The notes under the pieces are model-generated. The model was not told where the DNA came from. It saw only the letters and a list, made by a program, of their open reading frames with translations, and did no database searches. The translations under genes were made by a program, and so were the position numbers. A DNA stretch of 29,887 nt from an uncultured Lachnospiraceae bacterium (GTDB lineage: Bacteria > Bacillota > Clostridia > Lachnospirales > Lachnospiraceae): contig CAJTPO010000055.1 in the NCBI GenBank assembly GCA_910578115.1, positions 1-29,887 of the forward strand, given 5' to 3'. Shown piece after piece: positions 15,494 through 23,184 of the stretch (position 1 is the first letter of the stretch; the number at the start of each line of letters is the position of its first letter).

Positions 15494-18400
15494 TTATTCT
15501 GTAATGACCGCAATAAACGTCTTTGCGATCTGATACAAATCCGCCGTCTGCACCGATACAGACTCTTCCTGCAGTCCCTCCGCCTCAAAAGCGTTCAGAT
15601 CCAGATCACTGCTGTGTACCACGCCTATATGACCAGGTTCCGGTCCGTCCTTTTTCCCGGAAAAGAGCTGCTGCAGACTCTTCTGCAGGCTTTCACTCCT
15701 GTTCCGCACAACCTCGGTTCCCTCCGCCGTAGAGCAGGCGATATAACCGGTAACCTTACCGCTCCTGATACTGAATTCCGCCGCAACCTTACCGTGACTC
15801 TCCGTCTCAAAGGTCGCTTTCACCTTGCCGCCTTCCGTCTTATTATGCAATACCCGCAGGTGAATAGCCGTCGTCTCACCGTTGATCTCCACCGGGATCT
15901 GGTAATTTTCTTCCTTCGCCAGATTACCGGCCAGCGCAAGCTGCTTATAACAGCTCTGCATTGTTTTCAGGTCAACATAGTTCATGCCAGGACTGTAACG
16001 CGCCTCCTCCAGCACTTCATCGTATACCTGCTGCAATTCCTCGTAGGCTTCCTGCGCACTGTCCTTATCCGTCAGCGCTTCATGCAGATGGGAAAGAGCC
16101 TGTTTGACTCTGCCTCTCTTCTCCGGCGTGGTATAATCATCCAACTTCCTGTAAACACCGCCCCGGCTGTTCATCAACCTCTCAGCCGCCGCCAGATTGT
16201 TGATCGTCACCGGCTGCTTATTATGCAGCAGTTCTTCCACCACAGCATCTTCCACTTCGCATGCCTTCCGGCACTCCTGCATCTGTTCTTTCTGATATTC
16301 TTTCTGGGTGGCAGCGTCCTGCTTCGCCATCCGGTCCGCAATATTTCCCACGATATCCCGATAGAACTTGGGGAATCCGGTTTCGATCTGCTTCGTGATG
16401 GACATCCCCTTCTCAATGGCCTCCAACCCGGCAAAGGCATCGTCCACCATAAAGTCCATACCTGCCCGCTTCTGGCTGCGCACCGCGCTGAGCATATTCT
16501 TGAAAGAGACTTCCGCTCCTATATTGATAAGCGCTCCTACTCCAGCGTTATCCGTCTTTTCAAACTGTCGCAGCATCCGGTAAATACCGATATAGGCCGT
16601 CCGCTCCTCTTCCGTGATTGCTTTGTTCTTATCCAGTTTATATAAAAATTTGCTGAACTTCTCGATTTCCTGTTCTTTTCCGTAAGGTATGGAATCCAGA
16701 TAGGCATCCAGTTCCGGCAGCGTCATCTCCAGCGGGTTCTTCCCGTCACGAATCGTCTGCAGCACTGCCGCCGGCGTCATCTTATCCACCACCCGCTGCA
16801 GCTCCATATCGGTATCCCTTACCGTCTCCACATTCTCACGTGATAATTCCATCCGATTATAACCGAGGATCCTGACTGCCCGGCGGTTCTCCTCGCTGGT
16901 CTCCATCCCCAGATCCTCCAGGATACTGTCCACATTTCGGAATGCCTTCTGTATGGAATCTCCCAGATCCTCTCTGGTATTCGTCATCCAGGTCTCATAC
17001 CTTTCTTTTGCTTCGTCATACTGACTGCGCAAAGCGGTACCGGAAATATGTACCTGATTTAAAGTGAAATCTTCATCGGTTATTCGGAATCTACCTGCAA
17101 TGGCAACGGGCAGATAAGGAAGTTCCTCTACCTTACTCCTGGTCTCGTTATAGAGCGCCGCCTTCTCTGCCGCTCTCTCCGGATCCGTCTCCCCAAACAA
17201 AATCCTCTGCTGCCTCTGCTCCAGCTGCCGCAGCGCATTCACCAGTTGTTCCAGTTCTGTGGTATCGATCGCATAGCCGCTCCCCAGAAGCTTCCGGTTC
17301 ACTTCCACCGTCATAATCAACCGGATCTCTTCCAACTGCCGTCTGGCCGTAATGTTGGCCGGAATTTCACTCTCCGGGCCATCCGCCGGGATCTTCCCCT
17401 TTTCAGACGCATCACCGTTATCCTGAATTCCACCGGCCGTACTGCCGTTCGCTTCAATCCCCTCAGCCGTCTTCTCCAGATTCACCAGTGTCACTTCTTT
17501 ACCCGCCGCTACCGTCTGGTCAACCGCCTCGTCCGGGATTTTGTCAAATCTTTCTATATACTCAGCCGCTTTCTCCAGATTACTCCTGCCGTCCGCCAGA
17601 TTGGCTGCTCCTGCCCCCCTGCCGTCCGCTATGGCCGACGCCACCGCCGACAGAATCTGCTTCTCGTCCTGCGGAAGCGTCAGCGTATCCAGCCTGTAAA
17701 AAGCAGCCACAGACTCCGGCGTCAGAGGAATACCTTTCTCAATCAGCCATCTGGCGTCTTCCATCGTCTTGTCGTTAACTTCCAGTCCGGCCTCTTCCAG
17801 AACCCGTTCCATCTGCGGACGCAACTGCTGCCAGTTAAAATCTTCCGCTTTCCTCGCATAGTAACCGGCACTGTCTGCATAATAGCCACGGCCCTGTCTG
17901 CTGCCGTCCGCAGTAGAACTGTAGCCCGCCCGGTACAGATTATCGATGGTCGGCTCCATCTGGTTCTCCACCATGTATTTGGCCGCGCCGTCTGTCAGCT
18001 CCCGAAGCTCCGTCGCCTTGTCGTACGCCTTCTTCGCATTCCTGACATTCTCTTCTGTCAACGGGATATCATGTTTCTCAAATTGTCTGCTCAGCTCTCT
18101 CGCAAAAGCTTCGCTTCCCGTAATCTCCCGCAGCGTATCCGCATCTATTTGATCGGTATACCCGACCACCTGCGTACCACCCTTGATCAATTCCGCCTTA
18201 ATCTTGTCAACAATCGTAACGACTTCCTCTATATCCAGGTCTCCCACCTGACACCCGTCTTCCATCATCCGGCTGTAGTCTTCTTCGGACATAGTATTAG
18301 ACATCACTGTCATATAGTCTCTCTGCACGGCAACGTCTGTCTGCCCTGCATCCTGCATAACCTCTTCTGCGGTCTTTCCCTGACCCTTGTAAGCCGTGTT

Positions 18401-18538
18401 ATCCATAACTGTGCCAGAAATGTCTAATGCAAATGCACCCGCCTGAGAGGTCTTCTCCGTGCGGGTATCCCGATATGGAGTTGTCGTCACCTTGTCTACA
18501 TTTTGATTTGTGTTATTATTGTCAAATGTTATCTTCAT
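15494..18538 (-). CDS. DUF6240-like large flagellar-associated protein
   Basis: 1014 residues, no signal peptide or TM segment, largely helical. I place it in DUF6240, a family found beside flagellin genes in Lachnospiraceae. A loose unit '(I/L)P(L/V)T.ENV..A..L' recurs (about 157, 195, 254, 270, 347 and several later places). Near the end (about 905-985) 'VKATFETESHGKVAAEFSIRSGKVTGYIAC' followed by 'RNRSESLQKSLQQLF' resembles the C-terminal domain of the hook-length control protein FliK; this is a resemblance, not a proven homology. The ATG has GGAGTGAGTGT before it. It sits between two flagellin genes and follows a sigma-D-like promoter. Confidence 0.7.
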   Translation of the reverse strand: MKITFDNNNTNQNVDKVTTTPYRDTRTEKTSQAGAFALDISGTVMDNTAYKGQGKTAEEVMQDAGQTDVAVQRDYMTVMSNTMSEEDYSRMMEDGCQVGDLDIEEVVTIVDKIKAELIKGGTQVVGYTDQIDADTLREITGSEAFARELSRQFEKHDIPLTEENVRNAKKAYDKATELRELTDGAAKYMVENQMEPTIDNLYRAGYSSTADGSRQGRGYYADSAGYYARKAEDFNWQQLRPQMERVLEEAGLEVNDKTMEDARWLIEKGIPLTPESVAAFYRLDTLTLPQDEKQILSAVASAIADGRGAGAANLADGRSNLEKAAEYIERFDKIPDEAVDQTVAAGKEVTLVNLEKTAEGIEANGSTAGGIQDNGDASEKGKIPADGPESEIPANITARRQLEEIRLIMTVEVNRKLLGSGYAIDTTELEQLVNALRQLEQRQQRILFGETDPERAAEKAALYNETRSKVEELPYLPVAIAGRFRITDEDFTLNQVHISGTALRSQYDEAKERYETWMTNTREDLGDSIQKAFRNVDSILEDLGMETSEENRRAVRILGYNRMELSRENVETVRDTDMELQRVVDKMTPAAVLQTIRDGKNPLEMTLPELDAYLDSIPYGKEQEIEKFSKFLYKLDKNKAITEEERTAYIGIYRMLRQFEKTDNAGVGALINIGAEVSFKNMLSAVRSQKRAGMDFMVDDAFAGLEAIEKGMSITKQIETGFPKFYRDIVGNIADRMAKQDAATQKEYQKEQMQECRKACEVEDAVVEELLHNKQPVTINNLAAAERLMNSRGGVYRKLDDYTTPEKRGRVKQALSHLHEALTDKDSAQEAYEELQQVYDEVLEEARYSPGMNYVDLKTMQSCYKQLALAGNLAKEENYQIPVEINGETTAIHLRVLHNKTEGGKVKATFETESHGKVAAEFSIRSGKVTGYIACSTAEGTEVVRNRSESLQKSLQQLFSGKKDGPEPGHIGVVHSSDLDLNAFEAEGLQEESVSVQTADLYQIAKTFIAVITE

Positions 18539-18595
18539 ACACTCACTCCATGCAGCAGGTTATCTTTTATTTATGTCTTTCTTTCGTTGCCTTTT

Positions 18596-18622
18596 ATTTC
18601 GGCATATTGTGTTGTTTTCTTA
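18596..18622 (-). promoter_or_regulatory. Sigma-D (sigma-28) type promoter before the DUF6240 gene
   Basis: TAAG (18622-18619), 15 bp, GCCGAAAT (18603-18596) on the minus strand, against the consensus TAAA-N15-GCCGATAA. The start point would fall about 50 nt before the ATG. It fits a flagellar regulon transcript covering the DUF6240 gene, the second flagellin and fliS. Confidence 0.55.
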
Positions 18623-18675
18623 ACCCTGCAACCGAAAACACGGCCTGCAGTCTACACCTCCTGTAAAGTGAAAGA

Positions 18676-18697
18676 GGCTGAACCTTACGATCCAGCC
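18676..18697 (-). terminator. Terminator after the 690-residue flagellin
   Basis: On the minus strand GGCTGGATC-GTAA-GGTTCAGCC forms a nine-pair stem with two G-U pairs, followed by TCTTTCACTTT. It lies 45 bp after the flagellin stop. Confidence 0.6.
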
Positions 18698-18741
18698 CCG
18701 CTTTTAACTCCCCTTCCAGGTATCACTGCTCTGAAAAAAGC

Positions 18742-20814
18742 CTACTGCAGCAATTCCAGAATCGACTGTGTGCTCTGATTGGCCTGCGTCAGCATACTCG
18801 TTCCGGCCTGCATGATGATATTGTTAATAGAGTATTCCATCATCAGATCCGCTATATCGGCATCCCGAATGCGGGACTCCGCCGCCTGTGTGTTCTCTTC
18901 CACATTGGCATTGATATTGCCGGCATGTTCGAGGCGGTTCTGGTAAGCACCGAAAGTAGAACGCTGTTCACTGACCATCTGCAGAGCTCCCTTGATCTCG
19001 TTGATCGCGTTCCTGGAGCTCTCCTGCGTCAGTGTGTTCGTATCCTGCAGGCCCAATGCCATAACACTGAGCGCTTCATACTGTATTCCAATATGTTGAC
19101 CGCCTTCTGTCCCACCCTGCACATAGAAGCCGCACGTGCCTCCGTAAACCGGAACATCGATCGGTTTTCTGCCCGCAGTTGCTGTATATACATAATGATG
19201 TGCATAACTGGTAGAGTTGCCCCCATTTGTATAAAAGTCAAGAATTGTATCCGAATTCAATGCACCATTGATTCTGTCCAACACATCCTGTTCCGTATCA
19301 GTCGGAGACACACGAATCTGCAGCGTAAACGAACCGACACTGTTACTTGTCTTACCATCTGCATATTCATAGGGATCTTTCGACGTCAAATTGAAAGCTA
19401 TGTTAATATACCCTCCCCCGTCAGCATCACCGCCATTAGCTGAACTGAGCAGTCCGGGAGTTTTATCACCTTTCTTACCCGTCAGGGCATCCATTAAAGA
19501 ACCAAGCGTCCCATTTCCCTTATCACTGCTGGAACGCGTTATGACTCTTTTTTCCATGACATAAGAATGGCCATTCCAGACTCTCTCCCATCTCCACCAA
19601 TAGTTCTCGTCATTATCAGCCCCATCCGAGGGAGCCCAATAACTGATGCTGGTTGAAGCGCCTGTCACTGCCCCGATCCCGTCCATGTAGAAAGAAAATT
19701 CCCATTTATCTTTGTTTTCCCGAGCCGTATTGATATCCGCCGTTCCGTTGCCGGGTACTTTCGTAAGATTGCCTCCGGACGGCTGCTGCGTCTGCACCGA
19801 ATTCCCGGCAGTATCCGTAGGTTCCAGAAACTTATCGTCCGCTTTATTAAAATCATGTATATTTACGCTCGTCGAAGTATCCTGTCCGGTATTGTGATTG
19901 GATCCATATGCCGCGTTATAGTTCAAATGCACAGAATTTACAGACACCGATGACTGTACCTGGTCTCCCTTATTATCCTCAAATCTTCCGCTCATCCCAG
20001 CCCCTGTACTGTTGCTGAAATATGTCCCGTCAATGCAGTCGACCAAATCTTCAAGCGTCGCCGTTTCCTGTGGTGAAAAGGCGATTTGGTGACGGAATAC
20101 CGGATTTCCGTTCGTATCATACAGCAAATTCCCCGGAACCTTATCGCCAAAATAATCCGCCATATCAAAACGGTAGTTCTTCTCTTTCAGCTCATCCCAG
20201 CCAATAGGTATTGTCGTATAAGTATTCCCGTTATAACCCATCCACTCCACATAAACGCCATCCGTTATATCCGCATGAATCTTATAACTGCCATAAGCCA
20301 CTACTCCGCAGTTTTCATTTGTTACCGGTATATAACTGGTCGTATTTGTATACTCCACAGCCTGCTTCTTCACAATCCCCAGCAGCTTCCTGTCCCTGGG
20401 TTCCCAGATCTTCTGCTCGTTGAAAGTCGTAGTGTCAAAGATACGATCCATCTCGTCTTTCAGAGCCTGCATCTCACTGTCAATATACGCCCGGTCTTCC
20501 TCCGTATTCGTGCCGTTGGCCGCCTTCACCGAAAGTTCATTCATCCGCTGCAGCATGTCATGCACTTCGTTGAGCGCACCTTCTGCCGTCTGGACATAGC
20601 CTACCCCTTCCGTAATATTATCCACCGTCTGATGCAGGCCGCGCACCTGCCTGCGCATTTTCTCGGAGATAGACAACCCCGCCGCATCATCCGCTGCCCG
20701 GTTGATCCGATATCCAGAAGAAAGTTTTTCTGTTGTCTTCGCGTTTCTCCTACTACTTACGTTTAATTGCCGATTGGCATTTTCCGCCAGCAAATTGTGT
20801 TGTACAAACAGCAT
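18742..20814 (-). CDS. Flagellin with large central insert (690 residues)
   Basis: The N-terminal 150 residues ('HNLLAENANRQLNVSSRRNAKTTEKLSSGYRINRAADDAAGLSISEKMRRQVRGL' read in parts; 'HDMLQRMNELSVKAANGTN') and the C-terminal 110 ('QRSTFGAYQNRLEHAGNIN' to 'TQANQSTQSILELLQ') are classic D0/D1. Between them lie about 420 residues of Gly/Asn/Thr-rich sequence with aromatic residues and two cysteines (NCGVV, GTCGF). No HExxH metalloprotease motif is present in it. The true start is the ATG at 20814, right after GGAGGGAAAG; the frame upstream lies in the untranslated leader. It is a filament subunit; the two flagellins of the window differ strongly in the surface domain. Confidence 0.92.
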   Translation of the reverse strand: MLFVQHNLLAENANRQLNVSSRRNAKTTEKLSSGYRINRAADDAAGLSISEKMRRQVRGLHQTVDNITEGVGYVQTAEGALNEVHDMLQRMNELSVKAANGTNTEEDRAYIDSEMQALKDEMDRIFDTTTFNEQKIWEPRDRKLLGIVKKQAVEYTNTTSYIPVTNENCGVVAYGSYKIHADITDGVYVEWMGYNGNTYTTIPIGWDELKEKNYRFDMADYFGDKVPGNLLYDTNGNPVFRHQIAFSPQETATLEDLVDCIDGTYFSNSTGAGMSGRFEDNKGDQVQSSVSVNSVHLNYNAAYGSNHNTGQDTSTSVNIHDFNKADDKFLEPTDTAGNSVQTQQPSGGNLTKVPGNGTADINTARENKDKWEFSFYMDGIGAVTGASTSISYWAPSDGADNDENYWWRWERVWNGHSYVMEKRVITRSSSDKGNGTLGSLMDALTGKKGDKTPGLLSSANGGDADGGGYINIAFNLTSKDPYEYADGKTSNSVGSFTLQIRVSPTDTEQDVLDRINGALNSDTILDFYTNGGNSTSYAHHYVYTATAGRKPIDVPVYGGTCGFYVQGGTEGGQHIGIQYEALSVMALGLQDTNTLTQESSRNAINEIKGALQMVSEQRSTFGAYQNRLEHAGNINANVEENTQAAESRIRDADIADLMMEYSINNIIMQAGTSMLTQANQSTQSILELLQ

Positions 20815-20849
20815 CTTTCCCTCCACACAAAATAAATCATTATCTATAG

Positions 20850-20874
20850 TTAACGACACTGGAAATTTCGTTTA
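20850..20874 (-). promoter_or_regulatory. Possible sigma-D promoter of the large flagellin gene
   Basis: TAAA (20874-20871), 14 bp, TCGTTAA (20856-20850), a partial match to TAAA-N14-16-CCGATAA. It would start transcription about 30 nt before the ATG. The 20815-21088 gap otherwise holds AT-rich leader sequence and the glgB terminator. Confidence 0.4.
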
Positions 20875-20993
20875 CTATAATTATCCATGATGAATTATAA
20901 ATGCTAAAGAATTGCCTGCCAGGATGTCTGACTTGTCTGTTGTATATTATACATGATATCTCTTAAAAATAACAGAATTAAAATTAATCTTTT

Positions 20994-21030
20994 AAAAAAG
21001 AGACAGGCTCCACACCCATCTCTTTTCTAA
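20994..21030 (-). terminator. Terminator after glgB
   Basis: AAAAGAGA (20996-21003 on plus) and TCTCTTTT (21019-21026) pair over a loop containing a short GG/CC pair. On the minus strand the stem ends in a run of six T residues. It lies about 60 bp after the glgB stop. Confidence 0.75.
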
Positions 21031-21088
21031 AAATCAGCCGTTATTCAATCAAATACCCCACAGCAGACTGACGCGGCGGAAACTATCA

Positions 21089-23062
21089 TCAGAACACAAA
21101 CACCGCAGCCGTATAAGGCGGCAGATCAAAGGAGATATTGTATTTCTTAAAATTGCATTCCCCTTTGACCGCGTTGATCTCAGCCGGGATCTCATGGCCC
21201 TGCCCGCCGAAACGTTTGTCATCGCTGTTCAGCAGCAGCTTGTATTTCTTTTTCTTCGGCACACCGATCATATAATTCTCCCACATCATGGGAGTCATGT
21301 TGATAACGAACATGATATTATTCTTACCCGTCTCGTCTTTACGGAAGAAGCTGTAGACGCTGCGGTCCGCATCATCCGCGTTAAGCCACTCGAATCCGCT
21401 CCAGTCGTTGTCGATGGAGTAGAGCGCCGGATACTTACGGTACATCGTCAAAAGTTCCTTCATATACTCGTGCATCCCTTTATTCTGCTCCTCGGCCAGC
21501 AGGAACCAATCCAGTTCCCGCTCTTCGCTCCACTCTCTCTCCTGTCCGAAATCCTGTCCCATGAACAGAAGTTTCTTGCCGGAATGGCCAAACATATAGG
21601 TATATCCCAGACGCAGGTTCGCATATTTATCCACCGGATAGCCGGGCATCTTGTTGACCATAGAACATTTCAGATGCACTACCTCGTCGTGGGACAGCGG
21701 TAATATGTAATTCTCGCTGTGGTTATAAGTCATGGCAAATGTCATGGCATAATGGTTATTCTTGCGGAAATAGGGATCCAGCTTCATATACTCGCAGAAA
21801 TCATGCATCCATCCCATATTCCATTTAAAGCAGAAGCCCAGACCGTCTTCCTCCACCTTGCCGGTCACCTTCGGCCATGCGGTAGACTCTTCCGCGATCG
21901 TCAGAAAGCCCGGATAGGTGCCGCACACAACAGAATTCAAATGCTTGAAGAACTCGATAGCCTCCAGGTTCTCATTGCCGCCGTACTTATTGGGTACCCA
22001 CTGGCCGTCGCGCTTGCCGTAATCGAGATAAAGCATAGAGGCCACGGCATCCACGCGGATACCATCGATATGATATTCTTTAATCCAGAAAAGAGCGTTG
22101 GCGATCAGGAAGTTCCTGACTTCATTCTTACCATAGTTAAAGATCTTTGTCCCCCAGTCCGGATGCTCTCCGATCCTCGGGTCCGGATGCTCGAAAATAC
22201 ACTGCCCGTCAAACCGTCCCAGTCCGTGGGCATCCGTTGCAAAATGTGCCGGAACCCAATCCAGAATCACACCGATCTTATGCTTATGCAGCGTATTGAT
22301 CAGATACATGAAATCATCCGGCGTGCCGTATCTCGATGTGGGTGCATAGTAGCCCGTCACCTGATATCCCCAGGAACCGTCATATGGATATTCGGCGATC
22401 CCCATCAGCTCCACATGCGTATATTTCATTTCCTTTAAATATTCCACGATCCGGTCTGCAAATTCACGATAATTATAGAAGCCTTCCCTGGTGCCGTCCG
22501 GATGCTTCATCCAGGAACCGATGTGGCATTCGTAGATAGCCACCGGCTCCTTGTTGTAATCCTTCCCGTTTCTGTTCGCCATCCATGTGCCGTCCGTCCA
22601 CTTGAACTTCGTGATATCATAGGTCTTGGACGCATTACCGGGACGCATCTCGGCATAATTCGCAAACGGATCCGCCTTGTACAGCTTCTCGCCCTCCGGC
22701 GTACGGATCAGATACTTATACATCTCGCCCTCGCCCACTCCCGGCAGGAACAATGTGTAAATACCGATGGGCCCAATCTTCGTCATCACGTGCAGGTCTT
22801 CGTCCCAGTTATTGAAAGTACCGATCACATTGACACTGGCCGCATTGGGAGCCCACACCGCAAAAAACATACCCTTCACGCCATTCTCCACGGAAGGATG
22901 CGCTCCCAGTTTCTTATAGATATCATAATGTGTGCCCTGTCCGAATACATACTGGTCCGCTTCCGAGATGAATACCTGATTTTCCTGCGGCTTCTGTATC
23001 TCCTTTTTGACTTCCTTTTTAGTTCCCTGTTTGACTGCTTTGCTCGTTTCTTTCCTTGCCAT
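21089..23062 (-). CDS. glgB: 1,4-alpha-glucan branching enzyme
   Basis: 657 residues. After a Lys-rich start (about 30 residues) come a CBM48-type domain ('FAVWAPNAASVNVIGTFNNWD', 67-87), the GH13 barrel and a C-terminal beta domain. Catalytic motifs are intact: 'GIRVDAVAS' (nucleophile Asp338), 'TIAEESTAWP' (acid/base Glu391 or Glu392) and 'LSHDEVVH' (Asp459). It makes alpha-1,6 branches in glycogen. GGGGGAG lies about eight bases before the ATG. No other glycogen gene is nearby, so it may be transcribed on its own or with the preceding TPR protein gene 121 bp upstream. The Lys/Glu-rich N-terminal extension is longer than needed for the fold. Confidence 0.95.
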   Translation of the reverse strand: MARKETSKAVKQGTKKEVKKEIQKPQENQVFISEADQYVFGQGTHYDIYKKLGAHPSVENGVKGMFFAVWAPNAASVNVIGTFNNWDEDLHVMTKIGPIGIYTLFLPGVGEGEMYKYLIRTPEGEKLYKADPFANYAEMRPGNASKTYDITKFKWTDGTWMANRNGKDYNKEPVAIYECHIGSWMKHPDGTREGFYNYREFADRIVEYLKEMKYTHVELMGIAEYPYDGSWGYQVTGYYAPTSRYGTPDDFMYLINTLHKHKIGVILDWVPAHFATDAHGLGRFDGQCIFEHPDPRIGEHPDWGTKIFNYGKNEVRNFLIANALFWIKEYHIDGIRVDAVASMLYLDYGKRDGQWVPNKYGGNENLEAIEFFKHLNSVVCGTYPGFLTIAEESTAWPKVTGKVEEDGLGFCFKWNMGWMHDFCEYMKLDPYFRKNNHYAMTFAMTYNHSENYILPLSHDEVVHLKCSMVNKMPGYPVDKYANLRLGYTYMFGHSGKKLLFMGQDFGQEREWSEERELDWFLLAEEQNKGMHEYMKELLTMYRKYPALYSIDNDWSGFEWLNADDADRSVYSFFRKDETGKNNIMFVINMTPMMWENYMIGVPKKKKYKLLLNSDDKRFGGQGHEIPAEINAVKGECNFKKYNISFDLPPYTAAVFVF

Positions 23063-23124
23063 ACATGTTCTCCCCCGTTACATTTTTCTTATGATCTGTG
23101 ATCCCTGCTTATCAGCGTTCACGA

Positions 23125-23145
23125 ACTGCGCAGCAGGTGCGCAGT
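23125..23145 (-). other. GC-rich hairpin between the TPR protein gene and glgB
   Basis: ACTGCGCA and TGCGCAGT form a perfect 8-bp stem around a five-base loop. No T-tract follows on either strand. It may reduce read-through into glgB or belong to the nearby dispersed repeat. Confidence 0.5.
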
Positions 23146-23167
23146 CTGATTGCCGGTTACTCCCGTA

Positions 23168-23184
23168 TAAACTTACATCATGCT
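23168..23184 (-). repeat. 17-mer dispersed repeat AGCATGATGTAAGTTTA
   Basis: An exact copy of 2353-2369. It begins on the last base of the stop codon of the TPR protein gene and reads in the same direction. Confidence 0.8.

Noticed and set aside
18742..20814. Flagellinolysin (protease inserted in flagellin)
   Set aside because: No HExxH motif in the insert.
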